DNA from: Bacteroidales bacterium
GTDB taxonomy: Bacteria > Bacteroidota > Bacteroidia > Bacteroidales > P3
DNA: 44,853 nucleotides
Assembly (NCBI GenBank): GCA_017449975.1
Contig: JAFSYK010000061.1
Location: forward strand, 1-44,853
Reading direction: 5' to 3'
Made by a program: the position numbers and the translations under genes. The stretch's first letter is position 1, and every line of letters begins with the position of its first letter. Below are positions 8,445-16,501 of this stretch, in pieces. A model generated the notes under the pieces. That model did no database searches. It was not told where the DNA came from and saw nothing but the letters and a program-made list of their open reading frames with translations.

Positions 8445-9321
8445 ATGCATCGAGGGACTGAATATCCGTCCTGACGGCATTTATGTCGACGTCACTTTTG
8501 GCGGCGGCGGCCATTCCCGTGCCATCCTGCAACAGCTGGGTGCAGAGGGACGCCTGTTCGCTTTCGACCGTGACGCCGACGCGCAGCGCAATGCTATCGA
8601 CGATGCCCGGTTTACCCTCATCCATGAGGATTTCCGTTACGTGAAGAATTTTCTCCGTCTGCACGGCGTGCGCCGTGTCGACGGTCTGCTGGCCGACCTG
8701 GGTGTGTCGTCGCACCAGCTCGACGAGGCCGAGCGCGGTTTCTCCACCCGCTTCGACGGTCGGCTGGATCTGCGCATGGACCAGCGTGTCGCCCGTTCGG
8801 CGCACGATGTCGTCAACGGCGATGAGGAGGCGGAGCTGCGTCGCATCTTCGCCCTCTATGGCGAGCTGCCCAACGCCGCCGCACTGGCCAAAGCCATCGT
8901 GTCGAAACGCAGTCAGGAGCCCATCGACACTACGTTCCAGCTTCGCGACGCCGTGGCACACCTGCTGCCGCGCGGCCGCGAGAACAAGGCGCTGGCCATG
9001 ATTTTCCAAGCCCTTCGCATCGAGGTGAACGGTGAATTGGAGTCGCTGACATCGCTGTTGGAGCAGGCACCCGAGGTGCTGGCCGAAGGCGGCCGACTGG
9101 CGATTATCTCCTACCACTCGCTGGAAGACCGGCTGGTGAAGAACTATATGCGCGCCGGCCGCATGGACGGCGAGGTGCAGCAGGATTTCTATGGCAACAA
9201 GCTGACGCCGTGGACGCTGGTGAGTCGCAAGGCCATCGTGCCGACCGACGCCGAAGTGGCCGACAACAGCCGTGCCCGCAGTGCCAAGCTGCGTATTGCA
9301 GAAAGGAGGCACGATGGCTAA
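8413..9321 (+). CDS. rsmH: 16S rRNA (cytosine1402-N4)-methyltransferase RsmH (MraW)
   Basis: 302 residues from the ATG at 8413 (MAYHQPVLLSECIEGL), the family's normal N-terminus; an upstream in-frame start at 8386 would add nine unconserved residues. The SAM-binding motif VDVTFGGGGHSRAIL and the later motifs GLLADLGVSSHQLD and AIISYHSLEDRLVK are all present. It methylates N4 of C1402 in the ribosomal P site of 16S rRNA. It overlaps mraZ by 32 bp and ftsL by 8 bp. Confidence 0.96.
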   Translation: MAYHQPVLLSECIEGLNIRPDGIYVDVTFGGGGHSRAILQQLGAEGRLFAFDRDADAQRNAIDDARFTLIHEDFRYVKNFLRLHGVRRVDGLLADLGVSSHQLDEAERGFSTRFDGRLDLRMDQRVARSAHDVVNGDEEAELRRIFALYGELPNAAALAKAIVSKRSQEPIDTTFQLRDAVAHLLPRGRENKALAMIFQALRIEVNGELESLTSLLEQAPEVLAEGGRLAIISYHSLEDRLVKNYMRAGRMDGEVQQDFYGNKLTPWTLVSRKAIVPTDAEVADNSRARSAKLRIAERRHDG

Positions 9322-9625
9322 GTTCCGCTTGCGTTCGATAGGCGAGGTGCTGGGCGGCGATGTCTTTGCCCGTGGCGGCGTGTGGCGTCAGATACCGTTG
9401 ATGCTGTTGATTCTGCTGTATGGCATCATATTGGTGATGGGACGCTATTATGTCGAGTCGCTGAGCAAGGAGAAGGAACGCCTGACGCAGCGTGTGGAGT
9501 ACCTGCGCGAGCACCGCATCATGATGCAGAAGGGCTACCAACACTCCGCCAAGGTGTCGCAAGTGGCCGAAATGATGGAACCGCAAGGCATCGGCCTCAC
9601 CTCCGGCCCACCATACGAACTATGA
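9314..9625 (+). CDS. ftsL: FtsL-like divisome protein
   Basis: 103 residues from the ATG at 9314. A short cytoplasmic N-terminus is followed by one membrane segment (about residues 27-44, IPLMLLILLYGIILVMG) and a heptad-like coiled coil (SLSKEKERLTQRVEYLREH). This is the bitopic layout of FtsL, which in Bacteroidota stands between rsmH and the division PBP. FtsL activates the FtsW-FtsI pair. The assignment rests on position and topology, since FtsL sequence is weakly conserved. Its start overlaps the rsmH end by 8 bp. Confidence 0.85.
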   Translation: MAKFRLRSIGEVLGGDVFARGGVWRQIPLMLLILLYGIILVMGRYYVESLSKEKERLTQRVEYLREHRIMMQKGYQHSAKVSQVAEMMEPQGIGLTSGPPYEL

Positions 9626-9711
9626 TTAGTGAATAGTGATGAGTGAATAGACAATACAAAAGATAAACCTTCCAACAATTCAACAGTTAAACAATTCAAC
9701 AATCCACCCCT
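9626..9711. repeat. Period-7 then period-8 arrays before ftsI
   Basis: AGTGAAT / AGTGATG / AGTGAAT at period 7 (9628-9650) is followed by CAACAATT / CAACAGTT / AAACAATT / CAACAATC at period 8 (9673-9704). The array ends 7 bp before the ftsI start codon and closes the reading frame upstream of it. Confidence 0.8.
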
Positions 9712-11832
9712 TTGCCCTCCGACAATCAACATAACAACCTTCGTTCCACAGTGTGGCTCTACATTCTCCTGCCTGTAGTGGTGGGGGTGTTGGTTATTGG
9801 TGCCATGGTGAAGATACAATGGGTGGACGGTGCCGAGTGGCGCGAACGTGCCAAGCGTCGTGTGGAGATGGTGCGTGTCGACCCTGCCATGCGTGGCAAT
9901 ATCTATTCGTCGGACGGTCACATCCTGGCCACCACCGTTCCCATCTGTGACCTTTATCTGGACCTTACGTCGTTTGTGCTGACGGACAAGGCGGGCAAGC
10001 CAAAGCTGGATGCAAAGGGCAAACCCATCATCGATGGCCCCATTCCCGATAGCCTCTTCTACCGCAGTATCGACAGCGTCTGCATCGTGCTCCACCGTGC
10101 GGTGCCCACTCTTTCGGTGGCCTATTTCCGCAACAAGATAGTGGAAGCCCGCCGCTCTTCTGGCCCAAGGGCCTGCTTCCTGGTGCAGCGCAACCTGCCT
10201 TATTCGGTATGGATGCAGGTACGCCGTTTCAAAGGCTGGGACCGTGGCGTGCTCAAAACGGTGCGCTACGAGGAAGGCGAACGCAGTGTGGTGCGACAGG
10301 AGCGTGCGCATATCTATGGCAATATGGCCAAGAATGTTATCGGCTTCCGCAACAGCCAGCGTTCGGACACCTATACCGGACTGGAGGGTTACTACGACAA
10401 GCAGTTGCGCGGACAGGACGGTATCTACAGCTATCGCCGTCTGACGCGTGGCGTGTGGGTGCAGGTGACAAACCGTGTCGGCGATGAACCCTACGAGGAG
10501 GTGACCATCGACTCGGTCTCCAAGCAGCAGCGTATCGACGGCCTCGACATTGTCTCCACCATCGACACCCGCTATCAGGATGTCGCCGAGACGGCGTTGC
10601 GCAACCAGTTGATGCGCTACGGTGCCTCGTCGGGCTGCGCGGTGCTGATGGAGGTGGCCACGGGCTATGTGCTGGCATGCAGCAGTCTGGTGCTCGATAC
10701 GTCGCAGCACACCTATGTCGAATCGCCTGACAACAATGTGGCCTGCTCAGACCTCTACGAGCCAGGCTCCACTTTCAAGTCGGTCTTCCTCACCGCTGTG
10801 CTCAATGACAAGCAGGTGCAGCTCGACACCGCACAACGTATCCGTGTGGGTCGCAAGGTCTTTTCCAAGAACAGCGGTGAGATAGTAGATGACGAGGACA
10901 AGGTGGACACGGTGAGCGTCAAGCGTGCGCTGGCCATCTCGTCGAATGTGGGTATGTGCGAGTTGGCGTGGAAATACTACCGCACACGTCGTGCTGATTT
11001 GGAGAAGCAGATCCGCAAGGTGGTACACTACGACCCGCTGATGCTCGACCTCAAAGCCAATGAGCCGCGGGGCAATATCAACAGTCTGCAGTCCGACCGT
11101 GGCTTCCTCAACCTCTGCTATGGTTATAACAACAATGTCACGGTGCTGCAGATGCTCACCTTCTACAACGCCATCGCTGGCAACGGACGCATGATGAAGC
11201 CGCTGTTCTGCAAGGCGATTGGTAGCAATGGCGACTATGAGACCGTACGCCCTGTGGTGCTCGACGAGCATATCTGCTCCGCTGAGACAGCCAAATTGAT
11301 GCGCGAGATGATGGAAGAGGTGGTACAGCGTGGCACCGGTAACAATATCAAGAACAATATCTATGGCATTGCAGGAAAGACAGGTACCTCCAATGTCTAT
11401 GATGAAAGAGCTGGACATTATATCGACAATCTTTTCTATGCCTCCTTCGCCGGCTTCTTCCCTGCCGACAAGCCCAAATACAGCTGTATCGTTGTCGTCA
11501 AGCGTGTCCACGCCCACGGTCGTCAGGCTGCGGCACCGGTCTTCAAGAGCATTGCCGACTGTGTGGTGTCGATGGACAAGGAACTGTCGCATATCCAGTT
11601 CCCTGCAACAGGCGATACGCTGGCACAGGTGCGACAGGTGCGGAGCGTGCGGAAGACGCCTGCAGGCTTGGTCCCCGACTGCAAAGGGATGACCGTTCGC
11701 CAGGCTATGGCGTTGCTTGAGGATAGAGGCGTGAGGGTGCAGTTCGACGGCTACGGCCGTGTGACTTCCCAGGCGCCCCAACCCGGCACCCGCATCCAAA
11801 AGAACCAAACTGTGTATTTGCATTTACATTAA
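9712..11832 (+). CDS. ftsI: Division-specific penicillin-binding protein FtsI (PBP3-type) with PASTA domain
   Basis: 706 residues if the TTG at 9712 is the start. No in-frame ATG exists between the stop codon at 9688 and the membrane segment, and the first internal ATG would remove that segment. A GTG at 9751 is the only alternative. A membrane anchor spans about residues 16-34. The PBP dimerisation domain follows, then the transpeptidase motifs S353-T-F-K, SSN (410-412) and K556-T-G. A single C-terminal PASTA domain occupies 654-706. The protein cross-links septal peptidoglycan together with FtsW. It lies between ftsL and murE in the dcw order, and the preceding spacer is a short-period array rather than a normal leader. 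Confidence 0.93.
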   Translation: MPSDNQHNNLRSTVWLYILLPVVVGVLVIGAMVKIQWVDGAEWRERAKRRVEMVRVDPAMRGNIYSSDGHILATTVPICDLYLDLTSFVLTDKAGKPKLDAKGKPIIDGPIPDSLFYRSIDSVCIVLHRAVPTLSVAYFRNKIVEARRSSGPRACFLVQRNLPYSVWMQVRRFKGWDRGVLKTVRYEEGERSVVRQERAHIYGNMAKNVIGFRNSQRSDTYTGLEGYYDKQLRGQDGIYSYRRLTRGVWVQVTNRVGDEPYEEVTIDSVSKQQRIDGLDIVSTIDTRYQDVAETALRNQLMRYGASSGCAVLMEVATGYVLACSSLVLDTSQHTYVESPDNNVACSDLYEPGSTFKSVFLTAVLNDKQVQLDTAQRIRVGRKVFSKNSGEIVDDEDKVDTVSVKRALAISSNVGMCELAWKYYRTRRADLEKQIRKVVHYDPLMLDLKANEPRGNINSLQSDRGFLNLCYGYNNNVTVLQMLTFYNAIAGNGRMMKPLFCKAIGSNGDYETVRPVVLDEHICSAETAKLMREMMEEVVQRGTGNNIKNNIYGIAGKTGTSNVYDERAGHYIDNLFYASFAGFFPADKPKYSCIVVVKRVHAHGRQAAAPVFKSIADCVVSMDKELSHIQFPATGDTLAQVRQVRSVRKTPAGLVPDCKGMTVRQAMALLEDRGVRVQFDGYGRVTSQAPQPGTRIQKNQTVYLHLH

Positions 11833-11839
11833 AAATGCA

Positions 11840-11895
11840 ATAACGTGATAACGAAAAATCGTAATAACGAGATAACCTCAATAACCCTTAACCCA
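11840..11895. repeat. Period-8 array before murE
   Basis: Seven consecutive 8-base units, from ATAACGTG through ATAACGAA, AAATCGTA, ATAACGAG, ATAACCTC and AATAACCC to TTAACCCA, fill most of the 70-bp gap between ftsI and murE. Confidence 0.8.
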
Positions 11896-11902
11896 GAATC
11901 CA

Positions 11903-13354
11903 ATGCTCCTCAGCCACCTTATACTCGATTCCGACTGCCAGCGTCACCAGTGGCGCGACGTGGAGATTGCCTCCGTTACCTTTGACTCGCGACAGGTGCA
12001 AGCCGGCACGCTGTTTGTGGCTCAGGTGGGCACCCATGTCGACGGCCACGCTTATATAGACCGCGCCATTGCGGCGGGCGCCGTGGCGGTGGTCTGTCAG
12101 CAGTTGCCGCAGCAGCTGGCCGACGGCGTGGTCTATCTGACCACTGCCGACAGCAGCCGTATGCTGGGCGAGGTGGCGTCGGCCTTCTACGGTCATCCGT
12201 CACGGAAGCTGAAACTGGTGGGCATCACGGGTACCAATGGCAAGACGACGACGGTGACGCTGCTCCACGCACTCTTCCGTCAGCACGGATGCCATGTGGG
12301 TCTGCTGTCGACCATCGTCAACAAGATCGACGACGCGGTGGTGCCGGCAACCCATACCACGCCCGACGCGGTGGAACTCAACGCCCTGCTGGCACGCATG
12401 GTGGAGACAGGCTGCCAGTATTGCTTCATGGAGGTGAGCAGTCACTCGGTGGTGCAACAGCGTATCGCCGGACTGACCTTTGCCGGTGGCATCTTTTCCA
12501 ATATCACCCACGACCATCTCGATTTTCATAAGACCATGGCGGCCTATATCGCGGCCAAGAAGGGATTCTTCGACATGCTGCCGGCCGACGCTTTTGCGTT
12601 GGTCAATATCGATGATCGCAACGGTCGCGTCATGGTGCAGAACACGGCGGCACACATCTACACCTATAGCCTCCGTCAGGTGGCGGATTTCCGCTGCCGT
12701 CTCGTCGACAGCAGCTTCGATGGTCTCCACCTGCAGTTGGATGGCGCAGAGGTCTGGTGCCGTCTGGTGGGTCGTTTCAATGCCTACAACCTGACGGCCA
12801 TATATGCCGCTGCGGTGCTCTGTGGCGTGCAGCGCGACGAGGCGCTGCGACTGCTCAGTGCGTTGGAGCCGGCGGCGGGACGTTTCTCCATGGTGCAAGG
12901 CAACGGCATCAACGCCGTGGTGGACTACGCACATACGCCTGACGCCCTCGACAATGTCATCAGCACCATCAACGACATCCGCCAGCCCAGTCAGACGCTC
13001 ATCACCGTGGTGGGCTGCGGTGGCGACCGCGACAAGACCAAGCGCCCTGAGATGGCACAGATCGCCGTGCAGGGCAGCGGACGAGTCATCCTCACCTCCG
13101 ACAATCCGCGGACCGAGGACCCCGAGGCTATCCTCGACGACATGGAGGCGGGTCTCACAGACGAAGACCGACATCGTGTGGTACGCATCTCCGACCGTCG
13201 TTCGGCATTGCAGGCCGCTGTGATGATGGCCCAGCCGGGCGATATTATCCTGGTGGCGGGCAAAGGCCACGAGACCTATCAGGAGGTCAACGGCGTGCGC
13301 CATCACTTCGACGACCGTGAAGAAATGGAAAAACTTTTGGAAACTAAAAAGTAA
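11903..13354 (+). CDS. murE: UDP-MurNAc-L-Ala-D-Glu:meso-diaminopimelate ligase MurE
   Basis: 483 residues. The Mur ligase three-domain plan is complete: N-terminal UDP-binding domain, central ATPase with GTNGKTT at residues 110-116 and the HTTPDA substrate motif, and a C-terminal domain with DNPRTEDP at 400-407. The DNPR signature is diagnostic of enzymes that add meso-diaminopimelate rather than lysine, so the peptidoglycan is expected to be DAP type. It acts in the cytoplasm after the D-Glu ligase (MurD) step. It is preceded by a period-8 array and followed by a period-7 array. Confidence 0.97.
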   Translation: MLLSHLILDSDCQRHQWRDVEIASVTFDSRQVQAGTLFVAQVGTHVDGHAYIDRAIAAGAVAVVCQQLPQQLADGVVYLTTADSSRMLGEVASAFYGHPSRKLKLVGITGTNGKTTTVTLLHALFRQHGCHVGLLSTIVNKIDDAVVPATHTTPDAVELNALLARMVETGCQYCFMEVSSHSVVQQRIAGLTFAGGIFSNITHDHLDFHKTMAAYIAAKKGFFDMLPADAFALVNIDDRNGRVMVQNTAAHIYTYSLRQVADFRCRLVDSSFDGLHLQLDGAEVWCRLVGRFNAYNLTAIYAAAVLCGVQRDEALRLLSALEPAAGRFSMVQGNGINAVVDYAHTPDALDNVISTINDIRQPSQTLITVVGCGGDRDKTKRPEMAQIAVQGSGRVILTSDNPRTEDPEAILDDMEAGLTDEDRHRVVRISDRRSALQAAVMMAQPGDIILVAGKGHETYQEVNGVRHHFDDREEMEKLLETKK

Positions 13355-13429
13355 AAGCTAAAAACTAAAAAGCAATAACCCCTAACCTCTAATCTTTACC
13401 CTTCAACCTTTTAACCCTTAACCTCTATA
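13355..13429. repeat. Period-7 array before mraY
   Basis: Units such as AAAAGCT, AAAAACT, AAAAAGC, AATAACC, CCTAACC, TCTAATC, TTTACCC and TTCAACC run at period 7 through the whole gap up to the mraY ATG. The A-rich half resembles the complement of the large array at 26966-27252. Confidence 0.7.
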
Positions 13430-14605
13430 ATGTTCTACTACATCTTTAACTGGCTTGACTCTTTGGATATACCGGGTGCCGGAGTTTTCCAGTACATCTC
13501 TTTCCGCGCGGCTTTCAGTGCCATCACCTCACTGGTGATTATGTTGCTGTTCGGCAAGCGTTTTATCCGCTTTATCCAACGTAAGCAGATTGGCGAGACG
13601 GTACGTCAGCTGGGTCTCGAAGGACAGAACGAGAAGGCGGGAACCCCCACGATGGGTGGCCTGCTCATCCTCTCTGCCATTATCATCCCGACGTTGCTGT
13701 TCGCACAGCTGGACAATATCTATGTGCTGATCATGCTCGGCACCACGGTGTGGCTGGGTTTTGTGGGCTTCGTCGACGACTATATCAAGGTCTTCAAGAA
13801 AGACAAGCGCGGTCTGCCGGGTAAGTTCAAGGTCTTCGGCCAGGTGTCGCTGGGCATCGTGGTGGGTCTGCTGGTTATGTTCCACCCCGACATCGCGCCG
13901 CATTCCACCCAGACCACCATCCCCTTCATCAAGGGACACGAACTCGACTACGCCAACATCATCAGATGGATGGGCGACTGGGCCGAGAACTGGGTATGGC
14001 TGCTCTATGTGATCATCGTCATCTTTGTGATCACCGCTGTCTCCAATGCCGCCAACCTTACCGATGGTATCGATGGTCTGGCTACGGGCATCGCGTCGGT
14101 CAACGGTGGCGCGCTGGCCATCCTGGCCTGGCTGTCGGGCAACGTCATCATGTCCAATTATCTGAATATTATGTATCTCCCCAATATCGGTGAGCTGACG
14201 GTGTTCATTGCCGCCTTTGTGGGTGCCACGATGGGTTTCCTGTGGTTCAACACGCATCCTGCCGAGATTTTTATGGGCGACACGGGCAGCCTGGCCATCG
14301 GTGGCATTATCGCGGTTTTCGCTCTGCTGATTCGCAAGGAGCTGCTGCTGCCGGTGCTGTGTGGTATTTATCTCGTTGAGGATCTTTCGGTGATTATCCA
14401 GACGGCCAGCTGCAAAATCTACCGTCGTCGCCACCACCTGCCTATGTCACAGCCGGTGCCGATAGAACATCGTGCCTTCCTTATGACGCCGCTGCACCAC
14501 CACTACCAGAAGAAAGGTATCAAAGAACAGAAGATAACCCAGCGCTTCATCATCGTCGCCATTCTGCTCGCCATCGTCAGCATCGTGACCATCAAGATGC
14601 GGTAG
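13430..14605 (+). CDS. mraY: Phospho-MurNAc-pentapeptide translocase MraY
   Basis: 391 residues with about ten membrane helices. MraY transfers phospho-MurNAc-pentapeptide to undecaprenyl phosphate to form lipid I. Catalytic landmarks are present: the DD pair at 116-117 in VGFVDDYIKV, N209-L-T-D-G-I-D-G, and the HHHYQKKG segment near the C-terminus. The usual partner murD should follow; instead a short remnant does. Base composition matches the neighbouring dcw genes. Confidence 0.97.
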   Translation: MFYYIFNWLDSLDIPGAGVFQYISFRAAFSAITSLVIMLLFGKRFIRFIQRKQIGETVRQLGLEGQNEKAGTPTMGGLLILSAIIIPTLLFAQLDNIYVLIMLGTTVWLGFVGFVDDYIKVFKKDKRGLPGKFKVFGQVSLGIVVGLLVMFHPDIAPHSTQTTIPFIKGHELDYANIIRWMGDWAENWVWLLYVIIVIFVITAVSNAANLTDGIDGLATGIASVNGGALAILAWLSGNVIMSNYLNIMYLPNIGELTVFIAAFVGATMGFLWFNTHPAEIFMGDTGSLAIGGIIAVFALLIRKELLLPVLCGIYLVEDLSVIIQTASCKIYRRRHHLPMSQPVPIEHRAFLMTPLHHHYQKKGIKEQKITQRFIIVAILLAIVSIVTIKMR

Positions 14606-14709
14606 TGGTCAGTGATCAGTGGCCAGTTGCCAGTGATCAGTTCCGCCCATTAAACCCATTAGACCCATTAAACCTATTAAACAACCAAGCACTCAAGCAT
14701 TCCCAAGAT
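14606..14709. repeat. Composite period-7, -9 and -8 array before the MurD remnant
   Basis: TCAGTGA-like units at period 7 (14608-14641) are followed by CCCATTAAA / CCCATTAGA / CCCATTAAA / CCTATTAAA at period 9 (about 14647-14682). Then come CAACCAAG / CACTCAAG / CATTCCCA at period 8, ending at the ATG. The last family recurs inside murC and the period-9 family recurs at 31372-31455. Confidence 0.8.
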
Positions 14710-15249
14710 ATGACTATAGAAGTATTAGCACAACAAGGTCGTCAACAAATCCACAATGGACTGGCTGGTGTGGATTCCGCCAAACTGAAAAAGATGCGCA
14801 ACGACGCACTGCGCAACTGTTTTAACCGCATGGACGAGATGCGCTATCGTCGTGAGTTCGTGGCACGCATCCATGGCAAGACTTTCATCAACGACGCCGC
14901 CTCGCGTTCGCTCAACGCCACATGGTATACCCTCGAGAGTCTCGAAGGACCGATTATCTGGATTGTCAATGCCGACGGTCCCGCCATCGATGCCACCAAG
15001 CTGGTGTCGTCGGTGCAGGGCCGTGTGCGCATGATGGTCTGTGTGGGCTCCAACAGCGAATGGCTCCATCGTCAGTTCGACAGCGTGGTGCCGACAATCA
15101 TCGATGTCGACAGCATCCACGATGCTGTGGTTCGTTCTTTCTATAACTCCATCGAGACGGCCACGGTGGTCTTCTCGCCGCTGGTCGCCAGCCAACTTTC
15201 GGCCACGGACGAAGGACTCCACTTCCATCACGAAGTCAACGACTTATAA
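14710..15249 (+). CDS. MurD remnant: C-terminal ligase domain only, catalytic motifs eroded
   Basis: 179 residues in the murD slot between mraY and ftsW. Residues ~16-50 look like the end of the MurD central domain (HNGLAGVDSAKL...ALRNCF...REFVA). Residues ~50-179 look like MurD domain 3: RIHGKTFINDAASRSLNATW matches the stretch that in MurD carries the DSKATN motif, and IIWIVNADG matches the segment that normally reads GG.DKG. Both motifs are lost here, as is the SFDLF part after FSPLVAS. The UDP-binding domain and the GTNGKT ATPase region, about 280 residues, are absent, so it cannot be a working ligase. The frame is intact with no frameshift and the codon use resembles its neighbours, so it may be kept for a structural or regulatory role, or may be decaying. 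A GTG at 14605 would only translate the repeat array, so the ATG at 14710 was chosen. Confidence 0.8.
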   Translation: MTIEVLAQQGRQQIHNGLAGVDSAKLKKMRNDALRNCFNRMDEMRYRREFVARIHGKTFINDAASRSLNATWYTLESLEGPIIWIVNADGPAIDATKLVSSVQGRVRMMVCVGSNSEWLHRQFDSVVPTIIDVDSIHDAVVRSFYNSIETATVVFSPLVASQLSATDEGLHFHHEVNDL

Positions 15250-15316
15250 AATAGTAAGGTAAAACCCCAATTTACCTATCCCATCATTTCAAACCATCAA
15301 TAAACCCTCCATCACC

Positions 15317-16501
15317 TTGTACCGCTCCAAACCCATAGAAGAACGACGTGTCCGCGAATGGTTTCGTGGCGACAAAGCGTTGTGGGTGGTCTTTTTCCTG
15401 CTGACCGCCATCTCGCTGGTGGAGGTCTTCAGCTCCATAGGTCGCTCGGCCATCGAGGAGGCGCGTGTCACCCCAGGCTTCGCCTTCTTCAAGCACTGCG
15501 TGTTTGTGGTGCTGACCTACGCCCTCGTTATCTTTATCTCACGACGAGACTACCGCTACTTCTCACGCATATCACAGATACTGTTATGGATTTCCATTGT
15601 GCTGCTGGCTTATTTGTGGGTGACACATACTCGTTGGATTGACCTGCCTTTGATAGGACGATTCCAACCGTCGGAGCTGGCCAAGGTGGCGCTCATTATC
15701 TATGTGGCACGTTTGTTGGCGTTCAGGGAGGATAAGATCGACACATTGGAGACGTTTCTGCGTGTACTGTTCCCCATCGTGGTGGTCTGTTTTCTCGTCT
15801 TCAAGGAGAATTTCTCGATGTCGGCACTGATATTTATCTCCTGCTTCTTCACGATGCTGTATGGCGGCGTCAACAGGAAATATTGGTGGCGTGTCTTTCT
15901 GGGAATGGCACTAGTGGTGGGCATTGCGTTAATGTTTTGGGCATTCACCGACAAAGCGCCGGAAATTGGTCGCTCCGACACCTGGGGTGCCCGTGTCGAG
16001 CGCTGGATGCACAACGACCACGACCAGTTGACCCAGGAGAATATGGCACGCATGGCCATCGCGCGGGGCAAGGTGTTCGGTGTGGGCATCGGCAAGACGG
16101 TCTTTGCCCGACTGATGACGCAGGCCAACAACGACTTTATCTATGCTATTATCATTGAGGAGACAGGTATGGTGGGCGGCTTGATCATTCTGCTGCTCTA
16201 TTCTGTCTTTTTCTTCCGTTGTATCAAGATTGCATTCCGCTGCCAGAAGCCGTTTGGTATGCTCATCGCCATGGGTGTCGGCACGGTCATCTACCTGCAG
16301 GCGCTGGTGAATATGTGTGTGGCGGTGGGTGTGCTACCTGTCACAGGACAGAACCTGCCCTTCATCAGTTCGGGCGGCACGGCCTATCTCACGATGGGTT
16401 TCGGCGTGGGCCTGGTGCAGGCGGTGGCAAGCAGCGTGGACAAGCAGTCGGAGACTGCGGCAACGGAGACGTCCAACGTTAACGAGGAGGTTCAATTATG
16501 A
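15317..16501 (+). CDS. ftsW: Septal peptidoglycan polymerase FtsW (SEDS family)
   Basis: 394 residues from a TTG at 15317. The frame upstream is closed by a stop at 15260 with no ATG or GTG between, and the first internal ATG lies far inside the protein, so TTG is the best start. About ten membrane helices are visible. SEDS signatures present are FQPSELAKVALI and NLPFISSGGTAYLTMG near the C-terminus. FtsW polymerises lipid II at the septum with FtsI as partner. The stop overlaps the murG start (ATGA), which implies translational coupling. The 67-bp gap before it is AC-rich. Confidence 0.94.
   Translation: MYRSKPIEERRVREWFRGDKALWVVFFLLTAISLVEVFSSIGRSAIEEARVTPGFAFFKHCVFVVLTYALVIFISRRDYRYFSRISQILLWISIVLLAYLWVTHTRWIDLPLIGRFQPSELAKVALIIYVARLLAFREDKIDTLETFLRVLFPIVVVCFLVFKENFSMSALIFISCFFTMLYGGVNRKYWWRVFLGMALVVGIALMFWAFTDKAPEIGRSDTWGARVERWMHNDHDQLTQENMARMAIARGKVFGVGIGKTVFARLMTQANNDFIYAIIIEETGMVGGLIILLLYSVFFFRCIKIAFRCQKPFGMLIAMGVGTVIYLQALVNMCVAVGVLPVTGQNLPFISSGGTAYLTMGFGVGLVQAVASSVDKQSETAATETSNVNEEVQL

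Noticed and set aside
9302-9309. AAAGGAGG as a Shine-Dalgarno sequence for ftsL.
   Set aside because: The bases encode conserved C-terminal residues of RsmH (ERRHDG), no other gene in the window has such a site, and Bacteroidota do not rely on Shine-Dalgarno pairing. Chance is more likely.
14605-14709. A GTG start at 14605 that would add 35 residues to the MurD remnant.
   Set aside because: Those codons translate only the period-7, -9 and -8 array and have no match to MurD, while the ATG at 14710 starts MurD-like sequence shortly after.
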